In this document: positions 8,232 to 16,546 of the stretch, one piece after another
Layout: each line of letters opens with the position of its first letter
Position numbering within the stretch: the stretch's first letter is position 1
NCBI RefSeq assembly: GCF_030348825.1
Contig: NZ_JAUCES010000005.1
Location: forward strand, 1,116,001 to 1,180,000
From: Fictibacillus sp. b24
Lineage (GTDB): Bacteria; Bacillota; Bacilli; Bacillales; Fictibacillaceae
Reading direction: 5' to 3'
Length of the DNA: 64,000 nucleotides
The notes under the pieces: model-generated
What the model was told of the DNA's origin: nothing
What the model saw: only the letters and a program-made list of their open reading frames with translations
Database searches by the model: none
Position numbers and translations under genes: made by a program

Positions 8232-8799
8232 AAAAAAATATTTTTCTGTCACGCTCTTCTTTTAATATTTCAACTGCCTCACGGAAACGCTGTGAGTGAA
8301 TAATCTCCCTCTCTCTCAAGAAGCGAAGTGAGTCATTAAGGTCAGGGTCATCAGACATATTAATAATCCATTGATAGGTTGCGCGTGCTTTTTCTTCTGC
8401 TGCAATGTCTTCATATAAATCGGCTATGGGATCCCCTTTGGCAGCTATGTAGCTTGCGGTAAAAGGTACACCTGCTGCATTATGATAAAACAGTGCACTG
8501 TCGTGATTAACGTAGTGATCTGCAATCCCAGCAGCTTTTAATTGTTCAGGAGTAGCATCTTTTGTCAGTTTATAGATCATCGTGGCAATCATCTCGAGAT
8601 GTGCAAACTCTTCAGTACCGATATCTGTTAGCAGCCCGATTACTTTATCAGGTATCGTATACCGCTGATTTAAATAGCGGAGTGCAGCTGCGAGCTCTCC
8701 GTCTGCACCACCATATTGTTCGATTAAGTATTTAGCAAGAGTCGGATTACATGAAGTTACTTTTACAGGATATTGCAATTTCTTTTCATATACCCACAT
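8230..8799 (-). CDS. cotJC: spore coat protein CotJC (manganese-catalase-like)
   Basis: 189 aa. Sequence of the manganese catalase superfamily: a ferritin-like four-helix bundle with GTEEFAHLEM near residue 68 and IAAEEKARATY near 130 supplying the Glu/His metal ligands. In spores CotJC is a polypeptide of the inner coat, made in the mother cell. Third gene of cotJA-cotJB-cotJC, 21 bp after cotJB. In B. subtilis the operon is SigE-dependent; I could not find a convincing SigE promoter here. It may give protection against peroxide, but enzymatic activity cannot be shown from sequence. Confidence 0.95.
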   Translation of the reverse strand: MWVYEKKLQYPVKVTSCNPTLAKYLIEQYGGADGELAAALRYLNQRYTIPDKVIGLLTDIGTEEFAHLEMIATMIYKLTKDATPEQLKAAGIADHYVNHDSALFYHNAAGVPFTASYIAAKGDPIADLYEDIAAEEKARATYQWIINMSDDPDLNDSLRFLREREIIHSQRFREAVEILKEERDRKIFF

Positions 8800-8820
8800 T
8801 CAAGCGTACCTCCTATTTTT

Positions 8821-9084
8821 CTATATCTGCCATGGCCATGGTCCATCGCTCCAGTTCCAGGGCATACCAGAATAGCTGTTTCCGTATTGTTGAAGCGGAC
8901 CGTATTTTGACTCGATCGCTCGTTTAATTTGTTTTCTCTGTTTAGCAAATTGATTGAATTGCTGAACCGCTGATTGATCTTGTGGATGTGTATCTAGGTA
9001 CAGAGTAAGCTCAACAAGAACAAAATCAACAGCTTGAAGTTCCTCCATCCATTGATAGAACTCTTGAGGTAAAGTTGGCTGCAC
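8821..9084 (-). CDS. cotJB: spore coat protein CotJB
   Basis: 87 aa, the usual length. The N-terminal two thirds is a helical region (LQAVDFVLVELTLYLDTHP); the C-terminal tail is rich in Trp, Pro and Gly (MPWNWSDGPWPW). Middle gene of the cotJ operon, five bases after cotJA. Needed, by analogy with B. subtilis, for assembly of CotJA and CotJC in the coat. Confidence 0.93.
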   Translation of the reverse strand: MQPTLPQEFYQWMEELQAVDFVLVELTLYLDTHPQDQSAVQQFNQFAKQRKQIKRAIESKYGPLQQYGNSYSGMPWNWSDGPWPWQI

Positions 9085-9089
9085 AGAAA

Positions 9090-9311
9090 CTACCTCCTTC
9101 TTTCATATGGATTTTCGTAATAATCGTAAAAGGCTGGCCAAAGTGTACCCTTTTGCAAAGCCTCCTTAGGTGAATATTGGGGAAGGTTGTATGGCTGAAA
9201 CCCCATATATAAATTAGGCGGAGTCGAGTAATACTTCTTCCCAATCGGAGGGCACGGGTCATACGGGCTATGGTATGGCACATATGATTTTTGATTTGAG
9301 CTTCTGTCCAT
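9090..9311 (-). CDS. cotJA: spore coat associated protein CotJA
   Basis: 73 aa from the ATG at 9311, which follows AAGGAAGG; an upstream in-frame ATG at 9329 lies beside that ribosome binding site and is not usable. Tyr- and Pro-rich (PYDPCPPIGKKYYSTPPNLYMGFQPYNLPQYSP), typical of CotJA. First gene of the operon. Promoter elements upstream were not recognised with confidence. Confidence 0.92.
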   Translation of the reverse strand: MDRSSNQKSYVPYHSPYDPCPPIGKKYYSTPPNLYMGFQPYNLPQYSPKEALQKGTLWPAFYDYYENPYERRR

Positions 9312-9452
9312 GTGATACCTTCCTTTCATAAAGTTAACTTTTTATTATAGGTATTCATGCGGTAAAGGGGACAGTACGAATTAATCTCAAATTGTTTAAT
9401 TCTGTGTTAAACTTATGGACAAAACATGAAGGTAGATGAGGTGAAAAATCAC

Positions 9453-9824
9453 ATGTATTCAGGCATACACCACGTATCCTTGTTAGTTACGAATTTAAAA
9501 GAATCTCTTTATTTTTACGAAGGAATTCTCGGTTTCAAACAAAACAAAAAACGCCCTTCATTCGATTTTCCAGGCGTCTGGTATGATATCGGGAACACGC
9601 AGCTTCACTTAATTGTTCATCCTAAAGGGAAGGCTAGAAGAGGTACCACTGAGATTGACAGCAGAGATGGTCACTTTGCGGTAAGAGTTACGGATATGGA
9701 CAAGCTGTTAAAAATCTTAGATGTACATAATATTCCTTATGTAAATAAGCCGAATAATAAAACGGATTGGCACCAAGTCTTTGTAAGTGATCCTGACGGT
9801 AACTTGATTGAATTTAACGTTTAG
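9453..9824 (+). CDS. VOC/glyoxalase-fold protein
   Basis: About 123 aa, a single vicinal-oxygen-chelate unit of two beta-alpha-beta-beta-beta modules. Likely metal ligands: His in GIHHVSLLV, His in LHLIVH, Glu in LIEFNV. The ATG at 9453 has GAGGTG 9 nt ahead, better than the upstream ATG at 9426. VOC proteins include glyoxalase I, thiol transferases and dioxygenases; nothing here picks one. Its 3' end overlaps the convergent ytoA end by 11 bp, so there is no room for a separate terminator. Confidence 0.8.
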   Translation: MYSGIHHVSLLVTNLKESLYFYEGILGFKQNKKRPSFDFPGVWYDIGNTQLHLIVHPKGKARRGTTEIDSRDGHFAVRVTDMDKLLKILDVHNIPYVNKPNNKTDWHQVFVSDPDGNLIEFNV

Positions 9825-10332
9825 ACTGCATTGACTTATAATACTGACCTTTCTCATAATATTCACGTCGGATCCGATCCATATCCGCAATATCTTCTTC
9901 CGTTAATTCTCTAATGACTTTAGCTGGTCTTCCGAAAGCAAGGGTGTTAGGGGGGATCTTTTTTCCTGGCGGCACAAGGCTGCCTGCACCGATAAAGGCT
10001 CCTTTTCCTATATGAGCACCGTCTAAAACGAGGGAACCCATACCAATCAGTGCATTTTCTTCAACCGTACAGCTGTGCAATATGACACTATGTCCGACGG
10101 TTACCCCATCTTTTAAGTGAAGGGTCCGGTTTGGACTTTGATGAAGGACCGAGTTATCTTGAACGTTTACATAGTTTCCAATGATGGTCGGGGATACATC
10201 TCCGCGGATTGATGTATTAAACCATATGGAAGAGTATTCACCGATTTGAACATCGCCAGTTATGGTCACATAATCTGCAATGAAAGCCGTTTCTGAAATC
10301 TTAGGTTGTTTGTCACCGTAGGGATAAATCAT
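9814..10332 (-). CDS. ytoA: gamma-carbonic-anhydrase-family hexapeptide protein YtoA
   Basis: About 172 aa, a left-handed beta-helix of hexapeptide repeats ([LIV]-G-x4), for example IGEYSSIWFN, IGMGSLVLDG and IGAGSLV. The zinc-ligand histidines of the gamma-CA family are present (SVLHQS, then VGHSVILHS). The tail RELTEEDIADMDRIRREYYEKGQYY is characteristic of YtoA/YrdA proteins. Start chosen as the second of two adjacent ATGs, 8 nt after AGGAG. A carbonic anhydrase fold is sure; activity is not. It diverges from ytpA. Confidence 0.92.
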   Translation of the reverse strand: MIYPYGDKQPKISETAFIADYVTITGDVQIGEYSSIWFNTSIRGDVSPTIIGNYVNVQDNSVLHQSPNRTLHLKDGVTVGHSVILHSCTVEENALIGMGSLVLDGAHIGKGAFIGAGSLVPPGKKIPPNTLAFGRPAKVIRELTEEDIADMDRIRREYYEKGQYYKSMQSKR

Positions 10333-10417
10333 CATATACACTCCTATTTACATTTTTTTATTACTTACAGTTTAGCAAATCATTAAGTTCTATGAATAGA
10401 AAAGAGGGTGGAGAAAT

Positions 10418-11218
10418 TTGTGGACTTGGAAAACGGATAAGGATGCAATAGGGTCGATTGTTGTCGTTCATGGAGCAAATGAACATCATGGCAGATATGA
10501 TTGGGTAATTAAACAATTGAATGAAGCCGGTTTTCATTGTGTATCTGGTGATCTTCCTGGTCAAGGAACAACAACTAGGAGAAGAGGTCACATCGATACG
10601 TTCAACGAATATATCCACACAATAGAAAGCTGGTTTATCGAAGCAGAGCAGCTGGGACTTCCCGTCTATATTTTAGGCCACAGCATGGGTGGATTAGCAG
10701 TGATTCGGACGCTGATGGAAAAAAGGCTTAACATAGAAGCAGTCATTTTATCATCTCCATGTTTAGGGCTAGTTCAGTACCCTTCCAGAGGTAAAGAAGC
10801 CGTTTCTTTACTTCTTAACAAATTGGCTCCAGGTATTAGACTAGCAACCAATTTACCGGAAGGAAGTGCTACACGAAACGAAGAAATTCGAATACGTGAT
10901 AAAGAAGATAAACTGATCGTCAAAAAAGTTTCTGTCAGATGGTATCGGGAATTAATCTCTTCCATAAAATATGCTTTTGATCAACACAAGCGTTTTCCGA
11001 ATGTACCATTGCTGCTATTGCAAGCTGGTGATGATTTAATCGTGGACAAAGAAATGGTAAGACAGTGGTTTAATGGCATTCATTTAGAAGAAAAATGGTA
11101 TAAAGAATTTCCGTCTCTTTATCATGAAGTGCTGAACGAACCTGAGAGAGATAAAGTGTTCGATTATGTAAAAAGATTTTTATTGTTGCATAGTGAGGTC
11201 AATAAAGGAAAAAGGTAA
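10418..11218 (+). CDS. ytpA: lysophospholipase-like hydrolase YtpA
   Basis: 266 aa, a monoacylglycerol-lipase/lysophospholipase-type alpha/beta hydrolase: VVVHGANEHHGRY oxyanion loop, GHSMGG with Ser at about 89, Asp in AGDDLIVD and His in LYHEVLNE. In B. subtilis YtpA is linked to bacilysocin (a lysophospholipid antibiotic) formation. The TTG start follows GAGGGTGGAG. No signal peptide. ytpB begins 28 bp downstream with its own ribosome binding site, so they form an operon as in B. subtilis. Confidence 0.9.
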   Translation: MWTWKTDKDAIGSIVVVHGANEHHGRYDWVIKQLNEAGFHCVSGDLPGQGTTTRRRGHIDTFNEYIHTIESWFIEAEQLGLPVYILGHSMGGLAVIRTLMEKRLNIEAVILSSPCLGLVQYPSRGKEAVSLLLNKLAPGIRLATNLPEGSATRNEEIRIRDKEDKLIVKKVSVRWYRELISSIKYAFDQHKRFPNVPLLLLQAGDDLIVDKEMVRQWFNGIHLEEKWYKEFPSLYHEVLNEPERDKVFDYVKRFLLLHSEVNKGKR

Positions 11219-11246
11219 AGAAAGATTAAGTAAAAGGAGCCATCTT

Positions 11247-12317
11247 ATGAACAAAATTCCGGTTCACCCTTGGGGATTGATGTATTCCGTTTATACTCAC
11301 ATTTTTCCGGCTGTTGGTCAGTTGCTTAAGGATTGGCATGAAAAAGCTGAACACATTCCAAATCCAGAATTAAGAAAGCAAGCAGTGAGCAGTATCTCAG
11401 ATAAAATGTTTCATTGTGAAGGAGGAGCGATCCTTACGCTTCTTGCAGGAAAGCATCGCCGAAAAGCCATTGAATTTGTGGTGGCTTACCAAACAATAAG
11501 TGATTATTTGGATAATCTTTGTGATCGAAGTACTTCACTCAATGAGAAAGATTTTAGAGCGCTGCATGAAAGTATGTTTCATGCACTTAGTCCAGGAACC
11601 ATTCCTACAAACTATTATCGATACAGAGAAGAGCAAGATGATGGCGGTTATTTAAATGAGCTTGTAGCGACTTGCCAAAATGTACTATCAGACATGAAGG
11701 CTTATCCGAATATTGCGAGTGAACTGATTGGACTTGCCCAGATTTATTGTGACCTTCAAGTACATAAACATGTAGTCGTACAGGAAAGAGAGCCTCGTCT
11801 GATCAGTTGGTTTGGTGAATATCAATCTGTACTGCCTGATATTACATGGTACGAGTTTTCAGCGTGTGCGGGTTCTACGTTAGGTATTTTCTGTTTGGTC
11901 AGCTATGCTTTTCAAGGAAACTTTACAAAAGAGTCTGCGGCAGAAATAAAAAAAGGATATTTCCCGTGGCTTCAAGGACTTCATATTCTTTTGGATTACT
12001 TTATTGACCAAAATGAGGACAAGCTAGAGGGCGATTTGAATTTTTGTACGTATTATAAAAATGAGCAGCACATGCTAGAACGCATGGTTTATTTTGCAAA
12101 AAAGGCTGATAACAGCTGTTCAAATCTGCCAAATTCAAAATTTCACCGATTAATTCAAAGAGGATTGTTAGGGATCTACCTTGCCGACAAAAAAGTATCA
12201 GAATGCCCCGGCATTAAAAAAATGGCCGCTAAGCTGGTTAAAGTGGGGGGAGCCACAAGCTATTTCTTTTATGTGAACCGAAAAGTGTATCAGAAATTGA
12301 AGCCTTCCCTTTCATAA
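11247..12317 (+). CDS. ytpB: tetraprenyl-beta-curcumene synthase YtpB
   Basis: 356 aa from ATG 11247 (AAAAGGAG 7 nt ahead). Belongs to the large (class IB) terpene synthases that, in B. subtilis, cyclise tetraprenyl diphosphate to tetraprenyl-beta-curcumene, a precursor of spore C35 terpenoids. Asp-rich segments for Mg-diphosphate binding are visible (YQTISDYLDNLCDRS and LLDYFIDQNEDKLEGD). Operon with ytpA. No squalene-hopene-type cyclase, the next enzyme, lies in this window. Confidence 0.92.
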   Translation: MNKIPVHPWGLMYSVYTHIFPAVGQLLKDWHEKAEHIPNPELRKQAVSSISDKMFHCEGGAILTLLAGKHRRKAIEFVVAYQTISDYLDNLCDRSTSLNEKDFRALHESMFHALSPGTIPTNYYRYREEQDDGGYLNELVATCQNVLSDMKAYPNIASELIGLAQIYCDLQVHKHVVVQEREPRLISWFGEYQSVLPDITWYEFSACAGSTLGIFCLVSYAFQGNFTKESAAEIKKGYFPWLQGLHILLDYFIDQNEDKLEGDLNFCTYYKNEQHMLERMVYFAKKADNSCSNLPNSKFHRLIQRGLLGIYLADKKVSECPGIKKMAAKLVKVGGATSYFFYVNRKVYQKLKPSLS

Positions 12318-12495
12318 AAATACTTCTTTTATAAAGTGGTTGAAGTCAAGGGGCTTTGTGGTTTCCGCGGGGGTATCTGAAGGTAATAGTGAGTGCATAT
12401 TTTGTCGAGGAGTGTAGCCTCGTGGATAAAAGGCAAAAACTTTTGGATTGGATGAGCTAAATGCCCCAACAGGTATATGTAACAGCCAGCAAAAA

Positions 12496-12532
12496 AGGCT
12501 GATTCAACTTTGGTTAGTTGAATTCAGCCTCT
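12496..12532 (-). terminator. mnmM terminator
   Basis: Hairpin AGGCTGAATTCAACT / AGTTGAATCAGCCT (one bulge) plus T6 on the minus strand. The mnmM stop codon TGA lies inside the 5' arm. Confidence 0.8.
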
Positions 12533-13099
12533 TTTTTCAATCGCGACTACAAATGGCGGGTCGTTTTTTTGATTAATAAATTCGTACTGTAATACATGTG
12601 TTTGTTTTTGATCCAGCTGTTTTACATAATTCATGACAAGTTCTTTTTCTTTTTTGCCCTCTTCATGTCCATGATAGATTACGAGTATGATTACGCCTTC
12701 AGGTTTCAATAAGTGCAGAAGCTGTTCAATAGCACCGATGGTAGATGATCCTGTAGTGGTAATCGATTTGTCACTTCCAGGCAGGTAGCCGAGGTTAAAG
12801 ATAGCAGCTGATACTTTTGATTTAAGATCACTAGGAAGCTGATTCATCAACTCAGAATGTGAAGCGTGATAAAAGGTAACATTTTGATCTGCGTTATGAT
12901 CAATAAGCCGCTGTTTTGAATTCTGTATCGCTTGCTGTTGGATATCGAAAGCAAAAACATGGCCGTTCTCACCAACTAGTTTTGATAAAAATAAAGTATC
13001 ATTTCCGTTTCCGCATGTTGCATCTATAACCAAGTCCCCTGGTTTGCTGAACGAACGAAGAAGTGTTCTTGCAAACGGCAGTACACCCTCTAATTTCAT
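12524..13099 (-). CDS. mnmM: tRNA wobble-uridine methyltransferase MnmM (YtqB)
   Basis: 191 aa, a class I SAM methyltransferase: DATCGNGNDTLFLS motif I near 27-40, acidic strand-2 residue in VFAFDIQQQ, and FNLGYLPGSDK (NLGYLPG, the YtqB motif IV). Studies of B. subtilis and S. aureus assign YtqB/MnmM the methylation of nm5(s2)U34 to mnm5(s2)U34 in tRNA. The start ATG overlaps the stop of the upstream radical-SAM gene by one base (TAATG), so the pair is translationally coupled. Identification is from motifs and synteny. Confidence 0.92.
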   Translation of the reverse strand: MKLEGVLPFARTLLRSFSKPGDLVIDATCGNGNDTLFLSKLVGENGHVFAFDIQQQAIQNSKQRLIDHNADQNVTFYHASHSELMNQLPSDLKSKVSAAIFNLGYLPGSDKSITTTGSSTIGAIEQLLHLLKPEGVIILVIYHGHEEGKKEKELVMNYVKQLDQKQTHVLQYEFINQKNDPPFVVAIEKRG

Positions 13100-14061
13100 T
13101 ACGAGTTCACCTCAAACGTTTTATAAAATTTACCTTGAAAGCTGTTTCGTTGTTTTAGTTCACTTTCAATTGCGTTTAATACTTTCCATTTGTTCAAACT
13201 CCACATTGGACCTACTAAAAGATCAGAGGGGCCATCACCTGTTAATCGATGTATCATCATGTCAGGAGGAAGAATCTCCAGCTGATCACAGACCAGGTTC
13301 ACGTACGTTTCAAAATCAAGAAATTCCAGCATTCCTTGCTCATATTGCTTTACCATAGGTGTTTTCTTTAGAAGATGAAGAAGGTGAATCTTAATTCCTT
13401 GAACATCGAGTTTAGCTACTTCACGGGCTGTTTCTATCATCATTTCTGGAGTCTCTAGCGGCAATCCATTAATGATATGAGAGCAAACGTTAATGTTATG
13501 TTTTCGAAGCTTCTCAACGCCTTCTACATACGTCGGATAGTCATGTGCCCTGTTAATAAGCATTGCTGTTCTTTCATGTACGGTCTGCAGTCCTAATTCA
13601 ACCCAAAGATACGTACGTTTATTTAAGTCAGCAAGATATTCAATAACATCATCCGGAAGACAATCTGGCCTAGTCGCAATGGAAAGTCCGACAACGCCTT
13701 CTTGTTCAAGAACGGTTTCATAAAGCTCCTTTAACTGTTCCACAGGAGCATATGTGTTGGTGAAAGCTTGAAAATAGCCAATGTATTTTCCTTTTTTCCA
13801 TTTCTTGTGCATTCTATCTTTTACAGTTTGAAACTGGGTGATTATATCGTCACGGCGGTTTCCTGCAAAATCTCCTGATCCGCTTTGAGAGCAGAACGTA
13901 CAGCCGCCAAATGCGGCGTTTCCATCACGATTTGGACAGTCAAATCCCCCGTCTAATGGAACTTTTATAATTTTATCACCAAAGTGTGACTTTAAATGCT
14001 GATTCCACGTGTAATATCGTTTATCCCCAAAATAGGGCGGTTTTTCTATAAGGTGTGTCAT
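13099..14061 (-). CDS. mnmL: radical SAM tRNA-modifying enzyme MnmL (YtqA)
   Basis: 320 aa from ATG 14061, 8 nt after AAGGAG; a GTG three codons earlier overlaps that ribosome binding site. TIGR01212-type radical SAM protein: the cluster cysteines fall in GFDCPNRDG...GGCTFCSQSG (C-X12-C-X2-C spacing, not the canonical CX3CX2C), close to Elp3-like enzymes. Reported to remove the carboxymethyl group from cmnm5U34 to give nm5U34, the substrate of MnmM. The two-gene operon thus replaces the MnmC route of enterobacteria. Confidence 0.92.
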   Translation of the reverse strand: MTHLIEKPPYFGDKRYYTWNQHLKSHFGDKIIKVPLDGGFDCPNRDGNAAFGGCTFCSQSGSGDFAGNRRDDIITQFQTVKDRMHKKWKKGKYIGYFQAFTNTYAPVEQLKELYETVLEQEGVVGLSIATRPDCLPDDVIEYLADLNKRTYLWVELGLQTVHERTAMLINRAHDYPTYVEGVEKLRKHNINVCSHIINGLPLETPEMMIETAREVAKLDVQGIKIHLLHLLKKTPMVKQYEQGMLEFLDFETYVNLVCDQLEILPPDMMIHRLTGDGPSDLLVGPMWSLNKWKVLNAIESELKQRNSFQGKFYKTFEVNS

Positions 14062-14227
14062 CCTTTTCACTCCTTCATACGGTGATGAGCACCATATGAC
14101 ATTGTAGCATGTTCATGCGACAAGCGGCAAAATGAGTTATCAGTTCTTACTCATTGTAAAGTAAAGGGAAAAGAACTAAAATACAGAAGGGATTTATGAC
14201 ATCATTGCAGTAAGCGGGGGAATTTAT

Positions 14228-15424
14228 ATGCCAGCGAAAGTATGGCTGCTCATTATTGGTATGGCACTAAATGTTACTGGCTCAAGCTTCTTGTGGCCGA
14301 TCAATACCATTTTTATACATGAACACTTAGGAAAATCGTTAACGGTAGCAGGGATTGTGCTTCTTCTGAATTCTGGTGCAGGCATTATTGGTAACTTGAC
14401 TGGGGGAATTTTGTTCGACAAGTTAGGCGGATATCGAACGATCATGCTCGGTGTTTCCATTTCTTTTACCACTTCATTTTTATTAATCTGGTTTCATGAC
14501 TTTTGGACGTACAGCGTTCTTCTTGTCTTTATGGGATTTGGAATGGGGATTGTATTTCCTTCTATGTATGCACTTGCAGGCACCATGTGGAGAGAAGGGG
14601 GAAGAAAGGCGTTTAACCGCATTTATATCGCACAAAATGTCGGGGTTGCACTTGGGGCAGCTCTTGGTGGTTTCGCTGCTTCTTATTCTTTTACACTATC
14701 GTTCATCAGCTGTTCGACGTTATCCTTCATCTTTCTTCTCATTGTGTTTCTAGGCTTTAAAGGTATCGATGAAAAAGAAGATGCGTCCGTACAAACTGTT
14801 TTTTCTCAGCGAAAAAGAATTCATAATAAAGAGGCGTTTTTCTCACTATTGATTCTTTGCGGAGGGTACTTGTTAGCGTGGATTGGGTATGTCCAATGGC
14901 AATCTACCATTGCGGCTTATACTCAAACGCTTGGCGTTACTTTAAAAATGTACAGTCTATTATGGACGGTAAACGGATTATTCATCGTTTTAGGCCAGCC
15001 GCTCGTAAACCTTTTTCTAAAAAGGTGGCTGCATTCCACGACGACACAGATCTTGGTAGGGTACTGCATATTTGTTGTATCTTTTGTGATTGTAGGAAAC
15101 GCAAAAGATTTTACAGGATTCATGATTGCGATGATCGTTCTTACGGTTGGAGAGATGCTTGTCTGGCCGGGAGTTCCTTCAATCGCATCAGAACTTGCCC
15201 CACAAGGCAGAGCTGGATTCTATCAAGGGATTGTGAACTCCACAGCGACAGGCGGCAGAATGCTTGGACCGCTTTTTGGAGGAATGATTGCAGATATCTT
15301 CAATATTTCAGTACTCTTCCAAACGATCATGGGATTGATGGTTCTTTCATTCATACTCACTATTATTTACAGCAAAAATCGTTATGCAAGTAAACAACAA
15401 GATGTTCCTCGACAAGCATCTTAG
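14228..15424 (+). CDS. yttB: MFS transporter YttB-like
   Basis: 398 aa, about 12 membrane helices; GGILFDKLGGYRT after TM2 is motif A. The ATG follows GCGGGGG. Position beside ytqA and leuS matches yttB of B. subtilis. Probably a drug or metabolite exporter; the substrate is unknown. Single gene ending at a perfect 34 bp palindromic terminator shared with bioY. Confidence 0.85.
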   Translation: MPAKVWLLIIGMALNVTGSSFLWPINTIFIHEHLGKSLTVAGIVLLLNSGAGIIGNLTGGILFDKLGGYRTIMLGVSISFTTSFLLIWFHDFWTYSVLLVFMGFGMGIVFPSMYALAGTMWREGGRKAFNRIYIAQNVGVALGAALGGFAASYSFTLSFISCSTLSFIFLLIVFLGFKGIDEKEDASVQTVFSQRKRIHNKEAFFSLLILCGGYLLAWIGYVQWQSTIAAYTQTLGVTLKMYSLLWTVNGLFIVLGQPLVNLFLKRWLHSTTTQILVGYCIFVVSFVIVGNAKDFTGFMIAMIVLTVGEMLVWPGVPSIASELAPQGRAGFYQGIVNSTATGGRMLGPLFGGMIADIFNISVLFQTIMGLMVLSFILTIIYSKNRYASKQQDVPRQAS

Positions 15425-15441
15425 AACGAAAAGCTAACTAA

Positions 15442-15475
15442 AAAGACAGCGTGATGAATTCATCACGCTGTCTTT
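15442..15475. terminator. bidirectional terminator, yttB/bioY
   Basis: A perfect 34 bp inverted repeat (AAAGACAGCGTGATGAA / TTCATCACGCTGTCTTT) lies between the convergent stop codons, with short T/A tracts on either side. Confidence 0.85.
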
Positions 15476-15483
15476 ATGTTTAT

Positions 15484-16056
15484 TTAAGCTGCCTTTGTTT
15501 CCTGTTTTGGAAGCAGTTTTGCGGCTAATAGTCGTCTTCGAATCGTAATCCCTAACACCGATGCTAGAACGGCCTTAATAACTCCTACGATAATAAATGG
15601 ATAAACACCGCCAGATAATGCTTGATCCCAAGTAAGACCTGCTGCGAATTTCAATTGAACAGCACCAAACACAAGGGTGATTACCATTCCAATTATGTTT
15701 GCAATAACTGCAGGAGTAAGGGTGAAGCTCGTTTTTTCTAAAATAAGACCTGTGATATAAGCCGTAATAATAAATCCGATAATATAACCGCCAGTAGGAC
15801 CGACAAGAACAGAAAAACCGCCTTTCGCTTCTGAGAAAACCGGAAGTCCTACGGCGCCCATTGCAATGTAAAGGGCAACAGCCATTGTACCGTACCTTCT
15901 TCCTAAAATCGTTGCGCATAATCCGATTGCTAAAGTCTGTCCAGTAATGGGGACCAGCGGTAAAGGAATCGTTAACTGAGCAAGAATGGCTGTTATTCCT
16001 GCCATAAGTGCTGCATAAAGTGACATTTTCAATCTTTCATTTGTTGCATGCATCAT
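15484..16056 (-). CDS. bioY: biotin transporter substrate-binding subunit BioY
   Basis: 190 aa, six membrane helices; ALMAGITAILAQLTIPLPLVPITGQTLA and GPTGGYIIGFI are BioY signatures. S-component of an ECF transporter (or autonomous) for biotin uptake. A longer frame reaching TTG 16134 cannot be right, since that codon lies within the -35 of the promoter and the operator falls inside; ATG 16056 has AGGGG ahead. Controlled by a BirA-type operator at 16073-16105. The ECF energising subunits are not in this window. Confidence 0.95.
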   Translation of the reverse strand: MMHATNERLKMSLYAALMAGITAILAQLTIPLPLVPITGQTLAIGLCATILGRRYGTMAVALYIAMGAVGLPVFSEAKGGFSVLVGPTGGYIIGFIITAYITGLILEKTSFTLTPAVIANIIGMVITLVFGAVQLKFAAGLTWDQALSGGVYPFIIVGVIKAVLASVLGITIRRRLLAAKLLPKQETKAA

Positions 16057-16072
16057 TTTGCACCCCTTTTTA

Positions 16073-16134
16073 AATGTAAACGGAAAAATAATAACAGTTA
16101 ACATTAATGTAAACAGCAGCAGAAAGTTTGTCAA
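16073..16134 (-). promoter_or_regulatory. bioY promoter with BirA-type operator
   Basis: On the minus strand TTGACA (16129-16134), a 17 bp spacer and TACATT precede AATGTTAAC-N15-GTTTACATT (16073-16105). The 9 bp arms are inverted with one mismatch and the 15 bp gap equals that of Bacillus BirA operators (TTGTTAACC-N15-GGTTAACAA, from memory). Binding here would block transcription start when biotinyl-AMP is plentiful. Confidence 0.78.
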
Positions 16135-16205
16135 GAAGTGGAATGAGTATGGAAACTTTTTCGTTTAAAAGTGGAAAAAATAGGTTATTATACTTCTAAA
16201 CAACC

Positions 16206-16234
16206 TTGACAATTTAGGGAGTTATTCATAAAAT
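16206..16234 (+). promoter_or_regulatory. SigA promoter of the leuS T-box transcript
   Basis: Perfect TTGACA (16206-16211), 17 bp spacer, TAAAAT (16229-16234), about 25 bp ahead of the T-box leader. Confidence 0.8.
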
Positions 16235-16255
16235 ACAAATTAGCATCTAAATTTT

Positions 16256-16512
16256 TTAATAACGATGATAGGGAGTAGTAAAAAAAGAATGGAATGATAG
16301 AGAGTTGACGGCTGGTGCAAGTCAACCCGGACTTTTTTGAACTCGCCCTTTAGTTGCAAGTGTGAATGAAGTAGTGCTTGCCGTTCGCCGCGTTAAGGTC
16401 TGTTTCCGAGTGAATGCGATATTTGCATTAATCAGGGTGGTACCGCGGCAGGATTAATTTGTTAACTAACCTTTCGTCCCTAATGTTTTATTAGGGGCGG
16501 GAGGTTTTTTTG
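16256..16512 (+). ncRNA. T-box leader of leuS
   Basis: The diagnostic T-box sequence AGGGTGGTACCGCGG lies at 16434-16448, followed by the terminator CGTCCCTAAT / ATTAGGGGCG with T7 (16470-16512). Stem I spans roughly 16260-16380. A CTC triplet in GAACTCGCC (16342-16344) is a plausible leucine specifier. Uncharged tRNA-Leu should pair with the specifier and the T-box bulge, stabilise the antiterminator and allow leuS transcription. Confidence 0.95.
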
Positions 16513-16546
16513 TTTTTAAAGTACAGTTTTCTAAGGAGGATCGGTT

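Noticed and set aside
12335-12480. Degenerate seventh copy of the hairpin repeat
   Set aside because: AAGTGGTTGA and TTTCCGCGGGG occur in order, but the rest does not pair or match; the shared strings are too short to call it more than a possible relic.
15484-16134. 216-residue BioY with an extra N-terminal helix
   Set aside because: The start TTG lies within the -35 hexamer of the bioY promoter and the extension covers the BirA operator; ATG 16056 fits the family.
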